Made by a program: the position numbers and the translations under genes. The notes beneath the pieces were generated by a model. The model was not told the DNA's origin. It saw nothing but the letters and a program-made list of their open reading frames with translations, and searched no databases. A stretch of 64,000 nucleotides of DNA from Streptomyces sp. NBC_01276 (GTDB lineage Bacteria; Actinomycetota; Actinomycetes; Streptomycetales; Streptomycetaceae): contig NZ_CP108444.1 in NCBI RefSeq assembly GCF_041435355.1, positions 410,643 to 474,642 on the forward strand, in the 5' to 3' direction. Shown here one piece after another: positions 8,988 to 16,582 of this stretch; the stretch's first letter is position 1; each line of letters opens with the position of its first letter.

Positions 8988-9932
8988 TCAGCGGCCCGCG
9001 AGTTCGGCGAGGTGGCGGGAGTGGGCGACGGCCAGCCGGCCGGCCGCCTCGGCGCAGGAGGCGAGGACGGCCATGTTGGCCTTGGCCGAACGGCCCTCGG
9101 TCGCCGCGTCGACGGCGCGCATCAGGTACTTGGTGATGGCCTGGCCCGACACCCCGTCACGGGTGGCCTCGGCGACCGCGGCGCGGATGGCCGTGTCCAC
9201 CTCGGTGGAGTCGATGGCGTCCTCCTCCCTGACCGGGGTGGTGATCAGGAAGGAGCTGTTGTTGCCGAGGGCCCAGTGGGCCTCGACGGCGCGGGCGATG
9301 ACCTGCTCGTCGTCCAGGCGGTGGGGCGCCTTGTGGCCGCTCGTACGGCAGTAGAAGGCGGGGAAGTCGTCCGAGCGGTACGCGACGACGGGGACGCACT
9401 GCGTCTCCAGGTACTCCAGGGTCAGACCGAGGTCGAGGATCATCTTCGCGCCCGCGCAGACGACGGCGACCTTGGAGCGGGTGAACTGGATGAGGTCCGA
9501 GGACACGTCCCAGGTCTCCTGGGCGCCCCGGTGCACGCCGCCGATGCCGGCGGACGAGAAGAACGGGATCCCCGCGAGCTCGGCGGCGACGACGGAGGTG
9601 GCCACGGTGGTGGCACCGAGGCCGCCCTGCGCCAGTACGACCGGCAGGTCCCGGCTGGACACCTTGGGGATGCCGGGCAGGGAGGCGAAGCGCTCGATGT
9701 CGGAGTCGCTCATGCCGACCCGGATCTCACCGGCCTCGATGCAGATCGTCGCGGGCACCGCGCCACCGGCCCGTACGGCGTCCTCCACCTTGCGGGCGGT
9801 GGCCGCGTTGTCCGGGTAGGGCAGACCGTGCGTGATGACGTTGCTCTCCAGGGCGACGACGGCCGCGCCCTCGTGGAGGGCCTCGCGGACCTCCTCGGTG
9901 TAGACGACGGGGATGCCGTTGCTTGCGCTCAT
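8988..9932 (-). CDS. psuG: Pseudouridine-5'-phosphate glycosidase family (IndA/C-glycosynthase-like)
   Basis: A 314-residue protein of the PsuG family. It has [14 protein letters not shown] near the N-terminus, the ARDLPV-like and [12 protein letters not shown] region, [13 protein letters not shown], and the catalytic-lysine region around CAGAKMILD. PsuG makes or breaks the C1'-C5 bond between ribose-5-phosphate and uracil; relatives build C-nucleosides (alnumycin, showdomycin and minimycin pathways) and IndA accompanies indigoidine genes. With PRPP synthetase and UPRT beside it, a C-nucleoside-forming role is attractive but unproven. The HAD phosphatase that normally accompanies it is not found in this window. 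Confidence 0.93.
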   Translation of the reverse strand: MSASNGIPVVYTEEVREALHEGAAVVALESNVITHGLPYPDNAATARKVEDAVRAGGAVPATICIEAGEIRVGMSDSDIERFASLPGIPKVSSRDLPVVLAQGGLGATTVATSVVAAELAGIPFFSSAGIGGVHRGAQETWDVSSDLIQFTRSKVAVVCAGAKMILDLGLTLEYLETQCVPVVAYRSDDFPAFYCRTSGHKAPHRLDDEQVIARAVEAHWALGNNSSFLITTPVREEDAIDSTEVDTAIRAAVAEATRDGVSGQAITKYLMRAVDAATEGRSAKANMAVLASCAEAAGRLAVAHSRHLAELAGR

Positions 9933-9942
9933 CGGGGCTCTC

Positions 9943-10176
9943 TCAACTCTCGTTCCAGTAGCCGGGCGCTTTGATCAGCTCGTCCCGGTGGGCCGCTATC
10001 TCGGCGAGGACCTGGCTCTCCCAGTCCTCCGGTGTGACCGGCTCAAGGGAGATCGAGACGGTGTCCTCCCCGGTGGCGAAGGTGCTCGTCACAGCGGCGG
10101 TGACCGCTTCGTCGATGGCCCTGAGCTGCTCGTCCGTGAAGTTCCTCGGGTAGTGCCTGACGTGGACGTGGGGCAC
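9943..10176 (-). CDS. Small 4-oxalocrotonate tautomerase-like protein
   Basis: A 77-residue protein beginning (M)[16 protein letters not shown]. Once the initiator Met is removed, Pro becomes the N-terminus, the catalytic base of the tautomerase superfamily. Length and beta-alpha-beta pattern match 4-OT subunits. The GTG at 10176 is chosen because it exposes this proline; a much longer frame continues upstream but is a shadow. It is 10 bases before psuG in the operon. It may tautomerise an unsaturated keto/enol intermediate. Confidence 0.8.
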   Translation of the reverse strand: MPHVHVRHYPRNFTDEQLRAIDEAVTAAVTSTFATGEDTVSISLEPVTPEDWESQVLAEIAAHRDELIKAPGYWNES

Positions 10177-10237
10177 GGTCTCGGTCCTCTCACGGAGTGG
10201 TGCGCGTTCTGGTCTCTTGTGTGTGGGGGGGGTGGGC

Positions 10238-10271
10238 GGCACACCGCGGACGGGGGAGACCGCGGTGTGCC
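10238..10271 (-). terminator. Hairpin between EamA and tautomerase genes
   Basis: A perfect 12-bp stem (GGCACACCGCGG and its complement) with a 10-base loop lies in the 170-base gap 10177-10346. It may end the upp-eamA transcript or attenuate read-through into the tautomerase-psuG-OYE-prs genes. Confidence 0.55.
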
Positions 10272-10346
10272 ACCACCGCTCCCCGCCCGCGCCCGGGGGG
10301 AAGGGGCCCGGCGGCGGGGAGTCTCGGGCGGGAGGCCGTCGGGGCG

Positions 10347-11276
10347 TTAGGCCTCGACGGATTCCCGCGGGGTCGGGCGGGCCGCCCCGGGCTCGGGCTC
10401 CGGCTCCGGCTTCTTGCGGCCGGGCCGCGGCTGGGCCAGGAACACCGCGCCGACGACGATCAGCGCCCCGACGATCTGGAGCGGCGAGAGCGACTGGTCG
10501 AGGACGAAGTAGCCGAGCAGGGTGGCCGCCAGGGGGGAGGCGAAGCTCAGGAACGAGACGGCCAGGGCGGGCAGGCGCTGCACGCCGCGGAACCAGATCG
10601 CGTAGGCGAACAGGGCCCCGATGATGCCGAGGTAGAGGAAGCCCCAGATGTTCTTGCCGGTGATCGCGTCGGGCAGGCCCTCGCCGATCAGCGCGATCGG
10701 GAGCAGGACCAGACCGCCGACGGTCAGCTGCCAGCCCGTGAAGGGGAGCAGGCCGACGCCCTCGGGGCGTCCCCAGCGCTTGGTCAGCACGATGCCGGAG
10801 GCCATGCTGAGCGCGCCCAGCAGGCCGGCGATGACACCGGTGGCGTTCAGCCCGGCGTTCGGCTGGAGGACGAGCAGCGCCACACCGGCCGCGCCGAGCG
10901 CACAGGCCGCCAGGTGGATCCGCTTGATCTTCTCCTTCAGCAGGACGGCGCCGAGCAGCAGCACGATCATCGGCTGGATGGACATCACCAGCGCGGCGAC
11001 ACCACCCGGCAGGTGGTAGGCGGCGACGAAGAGCAGGTAGAAGAAGGCGCCGATGTTGAGGACGCCCAGGACCAGGGCCCGCCACCACCAGATTCCCTTG
11101 GGCAGCGTCCGGCCGAAGAGCACCAGGATCAGGCCGGCGGGCAGGGCGCGGAGCACCGCCGCCAGCAGGGGGCGCCCCTCGGGCAGCAGTTCCGTGGTGA
11201 CCAGGTAGGTCGAACCCCAGATCGCGGGCGCCAGCGCCGTGAGCGCGGAGTCCGCCAGGGTGCGGGAGCTCTTCAT
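10347..11276 (-). CDS. EamA/DMT-family membrane transporter
   Basis: A 309-residue protein with ten predicted hydrophobic segments in two EamA repeats, plus a Pro/Glu-rich cytoplasmic tail (from about residue 285). The drug/metabolite transporter family exports small metabolites. The ATG at 11276 overlaps the stop of the UPRT gene (ATGA), so the two are translationally coupled. It is the best candidate exporter for the product of the nucleoside-like operon. Confidence 0.88.
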   Translation of the reverse strand: MKSSRTLADSALTALAPAIWGSTYLVTTELLPEGRPLLAAVLRALPAGLILVLFGRTLPKGIWWWRALVLGVLNIGAFFYLLFVAAYHLPGGVAALVMSIQPMIVLLLGAVLLKEKIKRIHLAACALGAAGVALLVLQPNAGLNATGVIAGLLGALSMASGIVLTKRWGRPEGVGLLPFTGWQLTVGGLVLLPIALIGEGLPDAITGKNIWGFLYLGIIGALFAYAIWFRGVQRLPALAVSFLSFASPLAATLLGYFVLDQSLSPLQIVGALIVVGAVFLAQPRPGRKKPEPEPEPGAARPTPRESVEA

Positions 11277-11941
11277 CGGGCGGCGCCCGAGTCGGTCGTA
11301 CCGAAGAAGCGGTCACCGAAGTCGCCGATGCCCGGGATCATGAACGCGTGCTCGTTGAGGCGTTCCTCGACCGAGGAGGTGACGATCTTGACGGCCGGGT
11401 GCTCGCGGTGGACAGCGGCGATGCCCTCGGGGGCGGCGAGGAAGTTGACGAAGACGATGTGCTCCTCGCGGACGCCCGCTTCGAGGAGCACGCCGATGGC
11501 GGCGTTGGCGCTGCCGCCCGTGGCGAGCATCGGCTCCAGGAGCAGGACGTGCCGGTCCGCGATGTCGGCCGGCAGGTGCTGGTAGAGGAGGTGCGGGAGC
11601 TTGGTGGTCTTGTCCCGCTGGATGAGGACCTTGCCGACGGGGATGTTCGGCACGACCTCGCGCAGTTCGTCCACCATGGAGTCACCGGCCCGGATCACGG
11701 GCACGGCGCACAGCTTGGGGCCGAAGGTGAGCCCTTCGTAGGTCTCGCCGACCGGCGTGACGACCTTCTGCTTGTCGAACGGCAGCTGGTCGAGGGCCGA
11801 TTCGAGCAGGAGCCGGATGATGCGCCGGGAGTAGAACACGAAGTCCGCACGCGACGCGTCGCGATCGCGGATGATCGTGTGCATGGCCCGGAGCTGGTTG
11901 GTCTGCGGCAGCGGGTGGACGTTGTGGTGGCCGGTCGCCAT
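11273..11941 (-). CDS. upp: Uracil phosphoribosyltransferase, Fur1-like
   Basis: A 222-residue UPRT that joins uracil to PRPP to form UMP. The PRPP-binding segment LLLEPMLATGGSA and the uracil-binding PGIGDFGDRFFGT tail are intact. The segment VVTPVGETYEGLTF resembles the eukaryotic/Fur1 type more than the usual bacterial Upp. It is coupled to the EamA transporter. It may be biosynthetic, salvage a freed base, or act on a product analogue; all are inference. Confidence 0.92.
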   Translation of the reverse strand: MATGHHNVHPLPQTNQLRAMHTIIRDRDASRADFVFYSRRIIRLLLESALDQLPFDKQKVVTPVGETYEGLTFGPKLCAVPVIRAGDSMVDELREVVPNIPVGKVLIQRDKTTKLPHLLYQHLPADIADRHVLLLEPMLATGGSANAAIGVLLEAGVREEHIVFVNFLAAPEGIAAVHREHPAVKIVTSSVEERLNEHAFMIPGIGDFGDRFFGTTDSGAAR

Positions 11942-12037
11942 GAGAACCTGCTTCTCGTCGGTCGGTGGAGACGGGCTGCGGCCGGGCCCGGGGCCAGGAG
12001 GCCCCGGGCGGCCGCAACCGCATGGTGGGTACCGCGG

Positions 12038-12727
12038 TCAGGAGCCCGCGATCTCGGCGAACGCGCGGCGCGACTCGGCCACGAACTTCGCGACCTTGGC
12101 GCGGTCCTTGCGGCGGTCGCTGCCCTCAAGGAGGCTGTGGGCGTCGACGGCGGCGGGCTTGACGAAGCGGATCGCGTCCGCGACGTTCTCCGGGCTCAGG
12201 CCGCCGGCCATCATCAGGGGCTTGGGCGAACGGCGCACGAGCTCGGCGCTGACGTTCCAGTCGTGGGTGAGGCCGGTGGCGCCCTTGGCACCGGTGGCCG
12301 GGTTGAAGGTGTCGGTGATGAACATGTCCACCACGTCCGCGACCTCGTCGACGAGCTGCAGCAGCTCCTCGGCGTTGTCCTCCTTCACGACCAGGCTCTT
12401 GAGCACGTAGAGGTCGGGGCGGTTGGCCTTGAGCTTGCGCAGCTGCTCCGGCTCGACGTCGCCGTGGAGCTGGACGGCCTTGACCCCGAGCTGGGTGGTG
12501 AACGCGCTGATCTCGTCGGCATCCGTCATGTAGCTGATGAGGACGCCCTCCTGAGGGGCGGTCAGGCCGGCGATGATCTCCGTGGCCGCGGCCTCGGAGA
12601 TGTCGTCCTTGCCCGACGGGAGGCGGAGCGGGAAGCCGAACCAGTCGACGCCCTCCTCGGCCAGCAGCGCGGCCTCTTCGGCGTCGATGATGCCGGCGAC
12701 CTGGACCAGGTCCTTCACGTCACTCAT
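12038..12727 (-). CDS. Phosphoribosylanthranilate isomerase-like barrel protein, catalytic Cys absent
   Basis: A 229-residue TrpF-like (beta/alpha)8 barrel. It keeps AVQLHGDVEPEQL and the phosphate-binding MMAGGLSPENV...VDAHSLLE strands. The N-terminal strand reads VQVAGIID where true TrpF enzymes have a K-x-C-G motif, so the general-base cysteine is replaced by Ala. The Asp of the sixth strand (FITDTF) remains. It is therefore probably not a tryptophan enzyme but a relative acting on another phosphoribosyl compound. The AAGGAAC site supports the ATG at 12727. It begins the nucleoside-like operon. Confidence 0.85.
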   Translation of the reverse strand: MSDVKDLVQVAGIIDAEEAALLAEEGVDWFGFPLRLPSGKDDISEAAATEIIAGLTAPQEGVLISYMTDADEISAFTTQLGVKAVQLHGDVEPEQLRKLKANRPDLYVLKSLVVKEDNAEELLQLVDEVADVVDMFITDTFNPATGAKGATGLTHDWNVSAELVRRSPKPLMMAGGLSPENVADAIRFVKPAAVDAHSLLEGSDRRKDRAKVAKFVAESRRAFAEIAGS

Positions 12728-12849
12728 GTGTGTTCCTTTTCGGGATGAATCTTATGAATCAAAGCGAGTGCAGGCAGAACGAGGTGACGTGCCCCGGTAT
12801 GACGGATTCGTTACACGTCTCGGGATGCTCACGAAAAGCCTCATTGATG

Positions 12850-12893
12850 CCGATCCACGGGTCAACGGGCTTTATGTCAGATCCGCGTCAACC
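12850..12893 (-). promoter_or_regulatory. Heptad-repeat element upstream of the TrpF-like operon
   Basis: On the minus strand GTTGACG (12893), TCTGACA (12882) and GTTGACC (12867) occur with the same n4 and n8 gaps as in the promoter of the SARP gene at 2.5 kb. It lies in the 181-base gap before the TrpF-like gene. It is a likely binding site for the cluster SARP or a related OmpR-fold activator. No confident -10 was seen. Confidence 0.55.
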
Positions 12894-12908
12894 TTGTTCA
12901 GGTATCGG

Positions 12909-13808
12909 TCAGGGCGTCGCCACGGGGGCGGCGAGGGCCGCGTCGCCGGCGAGCAGGCGCTCCTCCAGGAAGGCGAGGACCCGCAGGTGGTAGGTGCGGG
13001 CGGCCCAGCCGAGACTGATGTTATGGCCGGAATCGGGCTGGCGGACGGCCTCCGCGGCCCGAGGCAGCGGACTCAGGAGTTCCTCCAGAGCCGCGCCGTC
13101 GGTCCTCCACCACAGCTCCTGTTCCGCGAAGGTGAAGCGGACGGGGACCCCCACCCGGGCCGCGACGGCGGGATACATGTCCGGCCAGCGCATGGTCTCC
13201 CGGGCCTCCAGGACCGGCACCGGACGGATCAGTTCCGCGCCCTGCCGGAAGGCGTCCGGGGGGTAGAAGCGCAACGCCCCCCAGTGGCGGCGCCACTGAC
13301 CCCTCAGGTCCGCCGCCCCGGGCAGCTCCCCGAGCTCCACGGCGAAGCGCCGGCCGAGCCCGCACAGGTCCACGCCGAGCGGCGCGAAACCGCCCCCGGC
13401 GCCCGCGGCGGACAGGGCGAGCCGGCCGCCGTTGGAGTGGGCCACGAGGAAGTAGCCCGCTCCGAGTTCGTGGCCGCGGGCGAAGTCCTCCAGGGCCGCG
13501 AGGAGGGTCTCGGTCTGCCCGGCGAGCTCCTGCCCCTCGGGCAGTGCCGCCGCCGACGCCCCGTAGCCGGGCCGGTCCAGGGAGAGGACGGTGTAGCCCA
13601 GGGAGGCGCCGAGTTCGAGCAGCGAGAGCCCGGGGCGGGCCCGGCTGTCGAAGTAACCGGCGCTCATGCCGGCGCCGTGCAGGGCCACCACGACGGCCCG
13701 GGGCACGGGCTGCGCCGGCAGGGCGAGCAGCCCCGACAGCGGGATCCCGCCCGCGTCGAGGGTGAGGGCCCGCACCCCGGGCGTGCCGGGCTGAGGCGAG
13801 GTGGCCAT
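12909..13808 (-). CDS. Alpha/beta hydrolase
   Basis: A 299-residue alpha/beta hydrolase. The oxyanion-hole region ALHGAGMSAG, the nucleophile elbow VAHSNGGR (Ser) and a late His in DSGHNISLG are visible. The ATG at 13808 gives a start followed by a short flexible N-terminus. It ends just before the regulatory gap of the nucleoside operon and is co-directional with the SnoaL-like and dehydrase genes, so it probably belongs to the polyketide side. Ester hydrolysis, lactonisation or peptide release are all possible. Confidence 0.82.
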   Translation of the reverse strand: MATSPQPGTPGVRALTLDAGGIPLSGLLALPAQPVPRAVVVALHGAGMSAGYFDSRARPGLSLLELGASLGYTVLSLDRPGYGASAAALPEGQELAGQTETLLAALEDFARGHELGAGYFLVAHSNGGRLALSAAGAGGGFAPLGVDLCGLGRRFAVELGELPGAADLRGQWRRHWGALRFYPPDAFRQGAELIRPVPVLEARETMRWPDMYPAVAARVGVPVRFTFAEQELWWRTDGAALEELLSPLPRAAEAVRQPDSGHNISLGWAARTYHLRVLAFLEERLLAGDAALAAPVATP

Positions 13809-13841
13809 TCGGGTTCTCCTGGCGGATCGGGGGTCGGAAGG

Positions 13842-14120
13842 TCAGCGGCGCGCGGCCCGGGACCGGGCCAGGGCGATCCCCCAGGCCGCCCGGCGGCGCA
13901 GCAGCGTCGTCAGCGCGACGGACGGGAGGCGGCCGGCGGACGGCCGGCCCGGAACACGGGCCTGCGCGGAGTCCCGGCCCTGCGGGTGGGCACCGGCCGG
14001 CCCGGACGCCGGGGGCCGGGGGCCGGCCGCGGCGGGCCCGGAGCCCTCGTGCGGCAGGCCCCGCTCGCGGGCGGGCGCGTACGCGGGGACGAGGTATCCG
14101 GCGATGCGGACGGCGTTCAC
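13842..14120 (-). CDS. Small hypothetical protein, 92 residues
   Basis: Unrecognised. It begins MNAVRIAGYLVPAYAP and is Pro/Arg/Ala-rich. Third codon positions are almost all G or C and it starts 7 bases after the SnoaL-like stop, consistent with a coupled real gene. The opening residues faintly recall the start of ketoacyl synthase III proteins, but nothing else of that family follows, so it could be a remnant. It could also be non-coding high-GC sequence. Confidence 0.4.
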   Translation of the reverse strand: MNAVRIAGYLVPAYAPARERGLPHEGSGPAAAGPRPPASGPAGAHPQGRDSAQARVPGRPSAGRLPSVALTTLLRRRAAWGIALARSRAARR

Positions 14121-14127
14121 CGGGCGC

Positions 14128-14625
14128 TCACCCCCGGGCCCCGGCGAACTCGGGCAGGGGGTCGCCGGAGGACCACACGACGTGGAAGGCGACCTCGCTC
14201 AGCCGCCAGCCGTCCGCGGTCCGCACGGCCCGGGCGTCGTAGTAGCCGCCCACTTCGAACGGCCGGGAGGACTCCGGATCCGCGTGGTGGACGTGGGTGG
14301 CGATCAGGTGGACGCGCAGCGCGGCCCCGTCCCCGTCGAGGGTGACGGAGTGGTTGGTGCTGAGGTGATGGGTCCGCGCCCAGCGCGTCCTGGCCTCCCG
14401 CTGGAAGGCGGTGAAGCCCTCGACGCCCCGGCAGCGGCCGATGGGGAAGAGGAAGGTGGCGTCCTCGGTGCAGAGGTCGGCGAAGGCGGCCTCGTCGTGG
14501 CCGGCTCCGCCGAGCGCGTCGAGGGCGAGGACGTAGCGGTCGAAGAGTTCCCGTAGCTCGATGCGGTCGCGCATGAGCCCCACCTGGGCGCGCAGGTCCG
14601 CGATGTCGTCGGGTTGCGTGGGCAA
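14128..14625 (-). CDS. SnoaL-like (NTF2-fold) protein
   Basis: A 165-residue protein of the SnoaL-like/NTF2 fold: a helical N-terminus (LRELFDRYVLALDAL) and a curved sheet ending RTADGWRLSEVAFHVVW. Members include polyketide cyclases, hydroxylases and C-glycoside epimerases, plus many dehydratase-like proteins. It follows the sugar 3-dehydrase gene by about 70 bases on the same strand. The role could be ring closure or modification of the polyketide; the reaction cannot be set from sequence. Confidence 0.8.
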   Translation of the reverse strand: MPTQPDDIADLRAQVGLMRDRIELRELFDRYVLALDALGGAGHDEAAFADLCTEDATFLFPIGRCRGVEGFTAFQREARTRWARTHHLSTNHSVTLDGDGAALRVHLIATHVHHADPESSRPFEVGGYYDARAVRTADGWRLSEVAFHVVWSSGDPLPEFAGARG

Positions 14626-14698
14626 GGTCCGCTCCTGGTGAAGGACGTCTCGGGCGGGATGCGGGCGGCTCGGCGCGGGACCACGGCGGTGTCGGCGG

Positions 14699-16003
14699 TC
14701 AGGACCGGCCGCCGACGAACTCCTTGACGGAGGCGATGACGTAGTCGAGCATCTCGTCGGTCAGGGCCGGGTACACGCCGATCCAGAAGGTCTGGTCGGT
14801 GATGATGTCGCTGTTGGTGAGGTCGCCGACGATGCGGTGGGGCTCACCGATGTAGGCGGGGTGGCGGGTGAGGTTGCCCGCGAACAGCCGCCGGGTGCCG
14901 ATCTTCCGCCCCTCCAGGAAGTCCACGAGGGCGGCCCGGGTGTAGGGCGCCTCCGGGTCCACGGTGAGCGCGAACCCGAACCAGCTCGGGTCGCTGCGCG
15001 GGGTGGCCTCCGGCAGGATCAGGTACGGCAGGCCGTCGAGGCCGTCGCGCAGCCGTCGCCAGTTGCGGCGCCGGGCGTCGCAGAAGTCGTCCAGCTTGTC
15101 GAGCTGGGTCAGGCCGAGGGCCGCCTGGATGTCGGTGGCCTTCAGGTTGTACCCCACGTGGGAGAAGATGTACTTGTGGTCGTACCCCTCCGGGAGGGTG
15201 CCCATCTGGTAGTCGAAGCGCTTGAGGCACTTGTTGGTCTCGCCCGGCTCGCACCAGCAGTCCCGGCCCCAGTCGCGCAGGGACTCCACGATCCGCGCGA
15301 GGGCCAGGTTCGAGGTCAGCACGCAGCCGCCCTCGCCCATCGTGAGGTGGTGCGCCGGGTAGAAGCTCACGGTGGTGATGTCGCCGAAGGTGCCCGTCAG
15401 CTGTCCGTCGTAGGTGGAGCCGACGGCGTCGCAGTTGTCCTCGATGAGGAACAGGTCGTGTTCCTGGGCGAGTTGCGCGATCTCCGCGACCTCGAAGGGG
15501 TTGCCGAGGGCGTGGGCGATCATGATGGCGCGGGTCTTGGGTCCGATGGCCCGGGCCACCCGTTCGGCCGTGGTGTTGTACGTGCCGAGCTCGACGTCGA
15601 CGAAGACCGGGACGAGCCCGTTCTGGATGATCGGGTTGACGGTCGTCGGGAAGCCGGCGGCCACCGTGATCACCTCGTCGCCGCGCCGCAGCCGCCGGTC
15701 CTCCAGCAGGTGCGAGGTGAAGGCGGTCATGGCCAGCAGGTTCGCCGAGGAACCGGAGTTGGTCAGGTGCGCCTTGCGCCGCCCCAGCTTGCGGGCGAAG
15801 CGCGACTCGAACCGCCGCGAACTGGGTCCGGCGGCGATCCGCATCTCCAGCGCCGCCTCGACCAGCGCCGTACGGTCCCGCTCGTCCAGTACGGCCCCGG
15901 CCGGCCAGATCTCGGTCGTGCCCGGGACGAAGGGACGCTCGTCCTGCGCGTCCAGGTGGAACTTGGCGGTCTCGTCGAGGATCAGTCCCTTGTGGACGTT
16001 CAT
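14699..16003 (-). CDS. NDP-4-keto-6-deoxyhexose 3-dehydrase (E1/RfbH/SpnQ type, PMP and [2Fe-2S])
   Basis: A 434-residue DegT/AspC-fold protein. SFYPAHHLTMGEGG has His where aminotransferases have the PLP lysine, the hallmark of E1-type 3-dehydrases that use PMP. The segment CWCEPGETNKC provides the C-x-C-x7-C [2Fe-2S] ligands. These enzymes remove the C3 hydroxyl of a nucleotide 4-keto-6-deoxysugar with a partner reductase. The ATG at 16003 has AAAGGGA. No other deoxysugar gene or glycosyltransferase is in the window, so either sugar genes lie elsewhere or the enzyme has a non-sugar substrate. Confidence 0.92.
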   Translation of the reverse strand: MNVHKGLILDETAKFHLDAQDERPFVPGTTEIWPAGAVLDERDRTALVEAALEMRIAAGPSSRRFESRFARKLGRRKAHLTNSGSSANLLAMTAFTSHLLEDRRLRRGDEVITVAAGFPTTVNPIIQNGLVPVFVDVELGTYNTTAERVARAIGPKTRAIMIAHALGNPFEVAEIAQLAQEHDLFLIEDNCDAVGSTYDGQLTGTFGDITTVSFYPAHHLTMGEGGCVLTSNLALARIVESLRDWGRDCWCEPGETNKCLKRFDYQMGTLPEGYDHKYIFSHVGYNLKATDIQAALGLTQLDKLDDFCDARRRNWRRLRDGLDGLPYLILPEATPRSDPSWFGFALTVDPEAPYTRAALVDFLEGRKIGTRRLFAGNLTRHPAYIGEPHRIVGDLTNSDIITDQTFWIGVYPALTDEMLDYVIASVKEFVGGRS

Positions 16004-16144
16004 GGTGTATCCCTTTCCCGGCCCTCTCGGCCGGATGGTGGTCACGACGGTGCCCCGCCCCCGTACCGCCCGGGCGGGAGGCCGGGGCGGTACGGGGGCG
16101 GGGCAGGGACGGCGTGGTCGGGTGCGGCGGGGGAGCCGCGATCG

Positions 16145-16273
16145 GTACGGGTCCGGGCCGTACGGGTCCGGGCGTACGGGTCCGGGCGTGCCGGGGGCAG
16201 GGCCGTGCGGGGGGCCGGGCCGGGCGGGGCCGGCTCAGGCCGCCCGGCTCAGGCCGCCCGGCTCAGGCCGCCC
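16145..16273. repeat. Two 14-bp minisatellites
   Basis: Three copies of GTACGGGTCCGGGC (16145-16187) and three perfect copies of GGCTCAGGCCGCCC (16232-16273) lie between the dehydrase and AccE-like genes. The second array contains the AccE-like stop codon. The gap 16004-16262 shows no gene. Confidence 0.85.
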
Positions 16274-16493
16274 CCGACGGTTCGTCACGCCGGCCGTGCG
16301 AGCCGGCGAAGGGGCGCGTCCGCGCCGAGGGGCACCGGCGCGCCAGCGCGGGCCCGCCGCCGGCGGTGCCGCCGTGCTGGCCCTCGTAGGCAGCCGCCCG
16401 GGCCAGGACCGCGGCGGTCAGCGCCGCCAGTTGCTCGGTGTCGGGCCGTCCCCGCACCAGACGCACGAGTTGGCCCTGCTGATGGGTGTCCAC
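16263..16493 (-). CDS. accE: Acyl-CoA carboxylase epsilon subunit-like protein
   Basis: A 76-residue protein. LVRLVRGRPDTEQLAALTA followed by an Ala-rich helix is the signature of the small epsilon subunits (AccE/PccE) that stimulate actinobacterial acyl-CoA carboxylases. GTG at 16493 is preceded by GAGGAG. The basic C-terminus runs into a 14-bp repeat array that supplies the stop. No alpha or beta carboxylase subunit is in the window. It sits downstream of the malonyltransferase, so malonyl-CoA supply for the polyketide is the likely purpose. Confidence 0.8.
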   Translation of the reverse strand: MDTHQQGQLVRLVRGRPDTEQLAALTAAVLARAAAYEGQHGGTAGGGPALARRCPSARTRPFAGSHGRRDEPSGAA

Positions 16494-16582
16494 GGACTGC
16501 TCCTCGGGTCGTGACCTCCCGTCGCGGCCGCCGCGGCGGGTCTGCGTGACTGCGGCCGCGGCCCCGCCCGGGGCCACGGCCC

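Noticed and set aside
12230..12727. Tryptophan biosynthesis gene (true trpF)
   Set aside because: The catalytic cysteine is missing and no other trp gene is present.
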